NCBI RefSeq assembly: GCF_006539185.1
Contig: NZ_BJMN01000042.1
Location: 1-64,000 of the forward strand
Direction: 5' to 3'
DNA: 64,000 bases
Source: Streptomyces gardneri
Lineage (GTDB): Bacteria; Actinomycetota; Actinomycetes; Streptomycetales; Streptomycetaceae
Numbering within the stretch: the first letter of the stretch is position 1; the number at the start of each line of letters is the position of its first letter. Both the position numbers and the translations under genes were made by a program. Shown piece after piece: positions 57,947-64,000 of this stretch. The notes below the pieces were generated by a model, which searched no databases, had not been told where the DNA came from, and saw nothing but the letters and a program-made list of their open reading frames with translations.

Positions 57947-58333
57947 GTGAGCCCCGTGCCCGAGCCGACCGCGACGCCCGCCAACCCGGCGGGCCGCCGG
58001 ACGCGCCCCGCGCCGGGCGGACCCCGATGGCTCGCGCTCCTCCTGATCCTCGCCGCGCTCCTCGGCGCCGGCGCGGCAGGAGCCCTCGCAGGCGGAGTCG
58101 AGCTCCGCGCCGCGACCGCCGCCCCCGCCTCCGACCAGGGCGGCGAGACCTTCGACCCGGCGGCCGCGGAGGCCGGGCTCCCCGGCCGGGCCAGGCGCCG
58201 CCGCACGCGCCTCCGGCCCGCCCCGGCGCGCCGCCGCCCCCGTACCGCCCGGCGGCGCTCCCGTACCGCCGCCCCCGCTCCCGTACCCACCCCGCGTGGC
58301 GACGCGCCCCGGCGCGTGGTGATGCGCTGCTGA
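57947..58333 (+). CDS. Small hypothetical membrane protein with Arg/Pro-rich tail
   Basis: 128 residues from the GTG at 57947. A Pro/Ala-rich head, one hydrophobic segment (WLALLLILAALLGAGAAGALAGGV) and a strongly basic tail (RARRRRTRLRPAPARRRPR). No recognised family. Very GC-rich composition makes chance ORFs common, so it may be spurious; but it is in a suitable place after the phosphodiesterase gene and has a plausible start with TACGGA upstream. Confidence 0.45.
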   Translation: MSPVPEPTATPANPAGRRTRPAPGGPRWLALLLILAALLGAGAAGALAGGVELRAATAAPASDQGGETFDPAAAEAGLPGRARRRRTRLRPAPARRRPRTARRRSRTAAPAPVPTPRGDAPRRVVMRC

Positions 58334-58388
58334 GAGGCCCGCACCTCCCGGCAGCCCCCTACATCACCCCCCCGCGAGGAGTTCCGCC

Positions 58389-58541
58389 ATGCCCGTCGAC
58401 CCGTACGCCGTCCTCCAGGCCCTGCTGCGCGCCGAGGCCTCCCGCGCCCAGCGCGCCGACCACCGCTCCACCGAACCCGCCGAACCGGCACCCACCCCGG
58501 CGACCGAGCCGCCCACCCCCCGGGAGGACCGCGCCCGCTGA
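58389..58541 (+). CDS. Small acidic-tailed protein (50 residues)
   Basis: 50 residues: MPVDPYAVLQALLRAEASRAQRADHR, then a Pro/Thr/Glu-rich tail ending PREDRAR. GAGGAG lies seven bases before the ATG at 58389. The opening VDPYAVLQALLRAEASRAQ looks like an amphipathic helix. I recall small Streptomyces proteins with this opening, but cannot verify. No TM or Cys. Located between two membrane-protein genes. Confidence 0.55.
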   Translation: MPVDPYAVLQALLRAEASRAQRADHRSTEPAEPAPTPATEPPTPREDRAR

Positions 58542-58659
58542 GCACCGGCGGAAGCGGACCGAGACGCCTCGGACCGGGCCGGACGCGGACCGGGCCGGAC
58601 GCGGGCCGCGGCGGATATTCGATTTGCGGGCGGGTGTACGGGCGTACGAGGCTGATCCG

Positions 58660-60528
58660 ATGACCTCGACCGACCGGAACACCAGCCCCGATCGGTCCGC
58701 CGGACCCGCGTCCGGCCCGGGCCCCGACACCGCGAAGACCACCGACGCCGCCGCCCGAACGACCACCGAATCGGACATCCGAGCCGACGCACGTGCCGCC
58801 CCCCGCCCCGCCGCCCGCCTCCTCGCCTTCGCGCGGCGCCCCTACTGGGACCGCCCCGACCCCGCGTACCGCATACGCCGCTGGCCCGACCTCACCGCGC
58901 TCCTCTTAGCCACCGTCTTCTTCTGGTCCAGCCTCACCCCCTCCCTCGTGCCCCGGCCCTGGTATCTCCAGGGGATCGTCGGCGGCATCACCGCCGCCAT
59001 CGGCTACGCCCTCGGCTCCACCCTCGCCTGGCTCTTCCGCGCCCTCGTGCGCCGCCGACCGTCCGAGAAGGCACGCACCCGCTGCTGGCAGGCGTACTGG
59101 CTGCTCAGCCCGGTCCTCGCCGTCTGGCTCATCTCCGAGAGCGCCCGGATGCAGCGTCAGCTCCGGGTCCTCCAAGGCCTCCCGCCCACCCTCACCTGGC
59201 ACACGCCGATGATCGCGCTGATCGCCCTCGGCCTCCTCCTCACGGCCCTCCTCGTCGCCCGCTCCGTCCGGCTCGGAGCGGTCACCCTCATCCGGCTCCT
59301 CGGCAAGCTCCTGCCGCGCCCCGTCGCCTTCGCCGTCGGCGCGACCCTCTCCGCCCTCGTCGTCCTCGTCGGCGTCCGCGACGTCGTCTTCGACCGGGGC
59401 GTCGTCGACCTCGCCGACCGCATCGCCGAGGCCACCAACGACGGCACCAAGGACGGCATCCGACGCCCCGCCTCCCGACACGTCACCGGCGGCCCCGGCT
59501 CCCTCGTCCCGTGGCAGGACCTCGGCTACCAGGGCCGCAACTTCACCGGCTCCACACCCACCCGCTCCGCCCTCACGGCCTGGACCGGCCGGCCCGCCCG
59601 CGAACCGGTCCGCGTGTACGTGCCCTCCGCGCTGCCCGCCGCCTTCACCGACGACCGGCCGTTCGCCGCCCAGGCGCGCCTCGCCGTCCGCGAACTCGAA
59701 CGGACCGGCGCCTTCGACCGCGCCGTCCTCGCCGTCGCCGGGACGACCGGCACCGGCTGGATCGACCCGAACGTCGCCGAGGCGCTGGAGTACATGTACG
59801 GCGGCGACACCGCGATCGTCGCCGTCCAGTACTCGTACCTCCCGAGCTGGGTCTCCTTCCTCGTCGACAAGGAGAAGGCCGGGCAGGCCACCCGGGCCCT
59901 CCTCGACGCCGTCCGTGCCCGCCTCGACACCCTCCCCGCCGACCGGCGGCCGAAGCTCGTCGTCACGGGCGAGAGCCTCGGCGCCTACGCCGTCGAGGCC
60001 TCCTTCGGCACCGCCGACGCGCTCCTCGCCGGTACCGACGGCGCCCTCCTGATGGGCCCGCCCCACTTCTCGCCGATCTCCCGGGAGATCCGCCGCGACC
60101 GCGACCCGGGCAGTCCGGTCTGGCGTCCCGAGTACCGCGGCGGCGCCCACATCCGCTTCGCGCAGTTCCCCCGTACCGACCTCGAACGCCCCGCCGCCGA
60201 CTGGGAACGGCCGCGCGCGGTCTACCTGCAGAACGCCTCCGACCCCGTCGTCTGGTGGTCGCCCGAACTGCTCCTCGACCGCCCCGAATGGCTCGACGAA
60301 CCGCTCGGCCCCGACGTGACCCCCGAGATCGGCTGGTTCCCCTTCGTCGCCTTCTGGCAGACCTCCGTCGACATGACCGTCTCCTACGGCGTCGACGCCC
60401 CGCACGGCCACCGGTACGGGGCCGGCGCCGTCGACGGCTGGGCGGCGGTCCTGCCGCCACCCGACTGGACCGCCGCCGACACGACCCGCCTGCGCGCCTT
60501 CATCCGCCACCGCAAGGCCGCGTACTGA
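58660..60528 (+). CDS. Membrane alpha/beta-hydrolase (Abhydrolase_9 type)
   Basis: 622 residues from the ATG at 58660. A promoter-like TTGCGG (58624-58629), 18 bases, GAGGCT (58648-58653), then the ATG six bases on, so it is probably leaderless. Four to six N-terminal TM segments (about 75-265: ALLLATVFFWSSLTPSLVPRPWYLQGIVGG and further). From about 300 an alpha/beta-hydrolase with RELERTGAFDRAVLAVAGTTGTGWIDP, nucleophile VVTGESLGAYA and a C-terminal ASDPVVWWSPELL and MTVSYGVDAPHGHRYG (His). Matches the actinobacterial 'alpha/beta-hydrolase family with integral membrane domain'. Substrate unknown. Confidence 0.88.
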   Translation: MTSTDRNTSPDRSAGPASGPGPDTAKTTDAAARTTTESDIRADARAAPRPAARLLAFARRPYWDRPDPAYRIRRWPDLTALLLATVFFWSSLTPSLVPRPWYLQGIVGGITAAIGYALGSTLAWLFRALVRRRPSEKARTRCWQAYWLLSPVLAVWLISESARMQRQLRVLQGLPPTLTWHTPMIALIALGLLLTALLVARSVRLGAVTLIRLLGKLLPRPVAFAVGATLSALVVLVGVRDVVFDRGVVDLADRIAEATNDGTKDGIRRPASRHVTGGPGSLVPWQDLGYQGRNFTGSTPTRSALTAWTGRPAREPVRVYVPSALPAAFTDDRPFAAQARLAVRELERTGAFDRAVLAVAGTTGTGWIDPNVAEALEYMYGGDTAIVAVQYSYLPSWVSFLVDKEKAGQATRALLDAVRARLDTLPADRRPKLVVTGESLGAYAVEASFGTADALLAGTDGALLMGPPHFSPISREIRRDRDPGSPVWRPEYRGGAHIRFAQFPRTDLERPAADWERPRAVYLQNASDPVVWWSPELLLDRPEWLDEPLGPDVTPEIGWFPFVAFWQTSVDMTVSYGVDAPHGHRYGAGAVDGWAAVLPPPDWTAADTTRLRAFIRHRKAAY

Positions 60529-60632
60529 CCCACTCGACGCCGGCCGTCCGCCCTGCTGTCAGCCCCCGGCAGGACGACACCTCAGCCCGACGGGACAACC
60601 CTTCAGCCCAACAGGAGGACGACCCTTCCGCC

Positions 60633-61835
60633 CTACGCCACCGTCGTGAGCGCCGCCGGGCTGCGCCGGCCGTGCAGGGTGACGAGCACCGTCGTCGTGG
60701 TGGCGAGGACCGCGAGCGCGGGCAGGGCCGGGACGAGCCCGACGAGCGGCCCCGCCGCGAGGCAGCACCCCCCGCCGACGGCCAGGGCGGTCGGTCGGCG
60801 GCCCGTCGTGCGCAGCACGATCGCGGCGGCGCCGAGCAGGAAGATGCCGACGCCTCCGGTGAGGGACCAGGCGACGACCCCGTGCAGGGGCTCGGCGAGG
60901 CCGTAGTGGCCGGTGTCGGCGACCTGTTGGAGGACCTTCTTCATACCGAGCGCGCAGAGCACGATGCCCGCGACCAGCGGCAGATGGAGGAAGGTGTACA
61001 CGTCCCGGGCGAAGCGGGTGCGGTCGTCGCCGTCGAGTCCGTCGAGCCGGTGCTCGGCGGCCTCGCCGAGCTGCCGGAAGTACAGCCGCCACAGGCCGGC
61101 CGCGAGCAGCAGCCCGGCGGCCGAGGCGCCGAGGACGGGGAACGTGAGGGGGAAGCCCGAGACCCCGACGCCCATCGCGACGATGGACTCGCCGAGGGCG
61201 ATGATCACGATCAGGCCGTGGCGTTCGGCGAAGTGCCCGGGGGAGGTGACCCGCCAGCCGGACGAGCCGGTGACGTAGATACCGCCGTAGTCGACGGCCA
61301 CCGCGCTGATCCACAGCAGGAGTTGGACCTTGCCGCTGTAGGCGCTGCCGATCAACAGCAGGACGAGGGGCGGCAGTACGGACACCAGCGCCGTGCGACG
61401 CAGGGTGGCGCGCAGCTTCGCGTCCCCGGGACTGGAGAGCCAGTAGGAGGCCAGGTGCAGGACGCGCACCGCGCCGTAACAGAGGACGAACACGAGCGGG
61501 GCCGAGAGTCCGCCGGGCGCGTCCGCGAAGACCTCGGGCACGGCGAGGGACACGATCAGGACGACGGCCATGACGGTGACGAGGACGGCGAACACCCCAC
61601 CGGAGTCGGCCCGTACGACGTTTCCCAGCCACGCGAAGCAGCACCAGCACCACCACAGCAGCGCCAGCACGACCATCCCGCCGACCACCCCCACCGGTGA
61701 GGGATGCACCGCCATGAGGGCGGTGACCTGCGTGATCGCGTACACGAACACGAGGTCGAAGAAGAGCTCCGCAGGCGTCACCCGGTGATCGTCCACGGTG
61801 GCCACGATGAGAGCCCGTTCCCTGTTCCATGCCAT
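60633..61835 (-). CDS. LtrA-family low-temperature-requirement membrane protein
   Basis: 400 residues from the ATG at 61835, with GGAGGGGGAG upstream. Opens VTPAELFFDLVFVYAITQVTALM, the LtrA signature, and about ten TM segments follow, with SPGHFAERHGLIVIIALGESIVAMGVG, another hallmark. LtrA was named in Listeria for growth at low temperature; its biochemical activity is not established. Convergent with the hydrolase gene (104-base gap with no clear terminator). Confidence 0.92.
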   Translation of the reverse strand: MAWNRERALIVATVDDHRVTPAELFFDLVFVYAITQVTALMAVHPSPVGVVGGMVVLALLWWCWCCFAWLGNVVRADSGGVFAVLVTVMAVVLIVSLAVPEVFADAPGGLSAPLVFVLCYGAVRVLHLASYWLSSPGDAKLRATLRRTALVSVLPPLVLLLIGSAYSGKVQLLLWISAVAVDYGGIYVTGSSGWRVTSPGHFAERHGLIVIIALGESIVAMGVGVSGFPLTFPVLGASAAGLLLAAGLWRLYFRQLGEAAEHRLDGLDGDDRTRFARDVYTFLHLPLVAGIVLCALGMKKVLQQVADTGHYGLAEPLHGVVAWSLTGGVGIFLLGAAAIVLRTTGRRPTALAVGGGCCLAAGPLVGLVPALPALAVLATTTTVLVTLHGRRSPAALTTVA

Positions 61836-62011
61836 GTGCATCTCCCCCTCCGAGGGACCGGTCCCGGCCACCCCGGCGCGAAGACTACTCACGCAAAGGA
61901 CCGTGCGACACGCCTGTCCGGACTCCGACCCCCGCCCACCCGACTCCTCGCCCACCGGCCGCCCTAGCCACCGGCATTCGAAGGTGGCCAGGTGCACCCT
62001 AGGGTGTGCGG

Positions 62012-62560
62012 GTGGTCCCTTCCGACGCTGCGTTGAAGACGCGTTTTCTGGTCCTGCACGACTACGGCATGGGCGGCAGCTGGTGGTGGGTCCACGCCCG
62101 GTCCGAACAGGAGGTGCTGGAGACCTTCGCGGACGTGGAGGTCGTGCACAGCGAGGCCACTCTCGCGGAGGCCGAGACGTGGGGTCTTGACGAGGCCGAC
62201 GTCGATGGACCGACGGCACCACCCGGCTTGGCCGAGGCCCGAGCCGAACGGGATACCCAGCGCGGTATGCCGGGCTTCGGCGCCTTGGCCGGCCGGAACC
62301 TGCTGTACCTGCGCCGCCGTTGGGACGAGGACGACGACCCGATGGTCTACCTGATCGAGGTCGGCCCCGACGGTCGTCGGCTCCGCCAGGTCGAGCTGAC
62401 CGAGGACGGAACGGCCTACCGGAGCACCCCGGAGGACTGGCCCTTCAACCCGCCGTGGGTGGACCGCTACGACCCCGCGTGGGTGCCGTTCGTGATCGGC
62501 CAAGAGGAGTTCGAGACCCAGTGGACCCGGGCCGTCCACGATCCGAGCCGCTGGGAATAG
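62012..62560 (+). CDS. Hypothetical protein
   Basis: 182 residues from the GTG at 62012. TAGGGT (62000-62005) is six bases upstream, so the transcript is probably leaderless and starts here; the GTG at 62006 is too close to the -10. I see no signal peptide or TM segment. The chain has FLVLHDYGMGGSWWWVHARSEQEVLETFADVEVVHSEATLAEAETWGLDE, and a C-terminal PMVYLIEVGPDGRRLRQVELTEDGTAYRSTPEDWPFNPPWVDRYDPAWVPFVIGQEEFETQWTRA, resembling immunity- or SMI1-like small-domain proteins. Function not recognised. Confidence 0.85.
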   Translation: MVPSDAALKTRFLVLHDYGMGGSWWWVHARSEQEVLETFADVEVVHSEATLAEAETWGLDEADVDGPTAPPGLAEARAERDTQRGMPGFGALAGRNLLYLRRRWDEDDDPMVYLIEVGPDGRRLRQVELTEDGTAYRSTPEDWPFNPPWVDRYDPAWVPFVIGQEEFETQWTRAVHDPSRWE

Positions 62561-62659
62561 GGCCTGCCCGGCAGGAACCCTCCTCGCCCCCGTCGGTCAG
62601 GAGGGGGGCTCTTGGGTGTGAGGGAGCAGGCGGTCGTTCGAGGCTCAGGGAGGCTCCGC

Positions 62660-62676
62660 ATTACCTCGTAGGTAAT
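62660..62676. promoter_or_regulatory. ATTACCT/AGGTAAT palindrome (candidate operator)
   Basis: ATTACCT-CGT-AGGTAAT is a perfect seven-base inverted repeat, 116 bases upstream of the small membrane protein at 62792. Such AT-rich symmetry is striking against the high-GC background. A nearby XRE regulator (63204-64000) is a candidate ligand, but this is inference. Confidence 0.6.
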
Positions 62677-62791
62677 CGACCCCTCCGCGGTCGCGCGGCA
62701 TGCTCATGAACACCGGAACCCGGGCGGCGCACTCCGCTCGGGCTCCGGATCCACCACCAGCCCGAACGTCCCCCATGGAGGGTGATCCGCC

Positions 62792-63214
62792 ATGTCCCAG
62801 GCCCTGATGACCGGTCTCGCCCGCACCACCCGGCCGCAGACCGCGGTGCGCCGTTTCCTCGCCCTCGACGCGCTCGTCACCGGGGCCAACGGTCTCGCCT
62901 ATTTCGCGGCCTCCGGGCCGCTCGGTGAGCTCCTCGGTATCGACGCGGCCCTGCTGCTCGAACTCGGTCTCTTCCTCACCGCGTACGCCGCCGGCGTCGC
63001 CTGGCTCGCGAGCCGCCCCCAGCCCCCGGCCCTCGGCGTCAAGCTCGTCATCGACCTCAACGCCCTCTGGGCCGTCCTGAGCATCGTCGCCCTCTTCGCC
63101 TGGCTGGAGCCGACCACCGCCGGCCTGCTGTGGACGCCGATGCAGGCGGCCACCGTCGCCGGGTTCGCCCTGCTCCAGTGGACCGCCCTGCGCGCCGTCG
63201 CCGCTACTCGCTGA
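62792..63214 (+). CDS. Four-TM integral membrane protein
   Basis: 140 residues from the ATG at 62792, with GGAGGGTGA upstream. Four hydrophobic helices: ALDALVTGANGLAYFAASGPLGELLG, LLLELGLFLTAYAAGVAWLA, VIDLNALWAVLSIVALFAWL and LLWTPMQAATVAGFALLQWTAL. This resembles small actinobacterial membrane proteins of unknown role. The coding end overlaps the convergent XRE gene by 11 bases. The ATTACCT/AGGTAAT palindrome lies upstream. Confidence 0.85.
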   Translation: MSQALMTGLARTTRPQTAVRRFLALDALVTGANGLAYFAASGPLGELLGIDAALLLELGLFLTAYAAGVAWLASRPQPPALGVKLVIDLNALWAVLSIVALFAWLEPTTAGLLWTPMQAATVAGFALLQWTALRAVAATR

Positions 63215-64000
63215 CCTCGGCGGCCAGGGCCTGGAGGTACGCGACCGTCTCCGCGTCGGCCGGGAGCAGCGTCTCGATGGCCAGCTCGGCGACGGTCACG
63301 TCCATCGGAGTGTTGAACGTCGAGATCGACGACACGAACGACAGGATCCGCCCGTCGTGCTCGATCCGCATCGGCAGCGCGATGTACGGATACGGCTCCG
63401 CGTCCGGCTCGCTCTCCTCCTCCGCACCCGGCGGCAGCGGATACGCCGCCACCTCCTCGTACAGCTCGCGCAGCGCCTCCGACCGGGCCAGGGCGATCTG
63501 CCGCTCCATCTGGGCCAGCAGATGCCCCCGCCACTCCCGCAGGTTCCGGATCCTCGGCGCGAGGCCCTCCGGGTGGAGGGTGAGGCGCATCGCGTTCAGC
63601 GGCGGGGCGAGCAGATGCTCCGGGAGCCCGTCGAGCAGCAGCCCGATGCCCCGGTTGGCCGCCACCACCGTGTACGAGCCGTCCACCACGAACGCCGGAT
63701 ACGGCTCGTATCCCCGCAGCAGCCGCTCGATGCCCTCGCGCAGCACCTCCAGGTGCGGGGCGCCGAGCGGCGACTCCGTGTACCGGGGGGCGTAACCGGC
63801 GGCGAGCAGCAGCGCGTTCCGCTCCCGCACGGGCACGTCCAGGTGCTCGGCGAGTCTGAGGACCATCTCCTCGCTCGGCCGGGAGCGGCCCGTCTCCACG
63901 AAGGAGATGTGCCGCGCCGAGGAGTCGGCGCGCAGCGCGAGCTCCAGCTGACTCAGTCTCCGCTGCTCACGCCATCCGCGCAGCAACGGCCCTACCCCCG
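63204..64000 (-). CDS. XRE-family regulator with MmyB-like ligand domain (5' end cut by window)
   Basis: At least 261 residues; the frame is still open at the right edge, so the start lies beyond 64000 (a TTG at 63986 is in frame but unlikely). Helix-turn-helix near the N-terminus: LLRGWREQRRLSQLELALRADSSARHISFVETGRSRPSEEMVLRLAEHLDVPVRERNALLLAAGY. The rest is the MmyB-like sensory domain (VANRGIGLLLDGLPEHLLAPPLNAMRLTLHPEG, WRGHLLAQMERQ). Such regulators often control a neighbouring oxidoreductase. It may bind the ATTACCT/AGGTAAT site. Confidence 0.9.
   Translation of the reverse strand, partial: GVGPLLRGWREQRRLSQLELALRADSSARHISFVETGRSRPSEEMVLRLAEHLDVPVRERNALLLAAGYAPRYTESPLGAPHLEVLREGIERLLRGYEPYPAFVVDGSYTVVAANRGIGLLLDGLPEHLLAPPLNAMRLTLHPEGLAPRIRNLREWRGHLLAQMERQIALARSEALRELYEEVAAYPLPPGAEEESEPDAEPYPYIALPMRIEHDGRILSFVSSISTFNTPMDVTVAELAIETLLPADAETVAYLQALAAEVSE

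Noticed and set aside
1..64000. tRNA, rRNA, riboswitch and insertion sequence searches by eye.
   Set aside because: No cloverleaf, ribosomal, known riboswitch-like or transposase sequence was recognised. A covariance-model scan would be needed to be sure.

Overview
The window is a gene-dense, very GC-rich stretch with GTG and TTG starts, strong third-position GC bias and many stop/start overlaps. It looks like part of a Streptomyces (or close relative) chromosome, in a core or near-core region rather than a mobile island. Supporting marks are a complete crotonyl-CoA carboxylase/reductase (ethylmalonyl-CoA) gene set, a TipA-type MerR regulator, a twin-arginine sulfite-oxidase-like enzyme and several leaderless promoters. 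I see no tRNA, rRNA, CRISPR array, transposase, prophage or antibiotic biosynthesis cluster.

Layout. 1-452: array of palindromic repeats, no gene. 453-6722: PucR-type regulator divergent from a five-gene branched-chain-amino-acid-type ABC transporter operon (two ATPases, two permeases, lipoprotein binding protein). 6.7-8.6 kb: NAD-dependent epimerase-like protein and a double-GNAT protein. 8.7-10.2 kb: pssA/psd, the phosphatidylethanolamine branch of lipid synthesis. 10.4-19.6 kb: ethylmalonyl-CoA pathway block: ccr, ethylmalonyl-CoA mutase, malyl-CoA-lyase-like, MaoC hydratase and acyl-CoA dehydrogenase in one tightly coupled operon, preceded by a TetR regulator and a duplicated 3-hydroxyacyl-CoA dehydrogenase. 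19.9-27.6 kb: HEAT-repeat protein, transporters (one frameshifted), RidA, secreted hydrolase, a radical SAM protein behind a LexA-like box, and an SRPBCC protein. 27.8-31.6 kb: an MFS exporter carrying three carboxypeptidase-regulatory-like domains, and an unknown acidic-repeat protein. 31.8-37.0 kb: four-gene peptidase operon (DppA-like, M20, S9, LD-carboxypeptidase). 37.1-39.2 kb: adenosine deaminase and GntR regulator sharing an operator. 39.4-45.5 kb: small envelope proteins and three regulator/exporter modules (CGNR, ArsR, TipA-like MerR). 45.5-64 kb: mixed metabolic, membrane and hypothetical genes, including a lysine-free aminotransferase homologue and a catalytically degenerate resolvase-like protein, ending in an XRE regulator cut by the window edge.

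How the genes work together. The 10.4-19.6 kb block would take acetoacetyl/3-hydroxybutyryl-CoA via crotonyl-CoA to ethylmalonyl-CoA, methylsuccinyl-CoA, mesaconyl-CoA and glyoxylate plus propionyl-CoA, giving acetate assimilation and extender units. The peptidase operon plausibly trims cell-wall-derived or D-amino-acid-containing peptides. Several regulators sit beside perfect inverted repeats that are plausible binding sites, so the window is rich in testable local circuits. Promoter, operator and terminator calls are pattern readings only. Residue positions were counted by hand.
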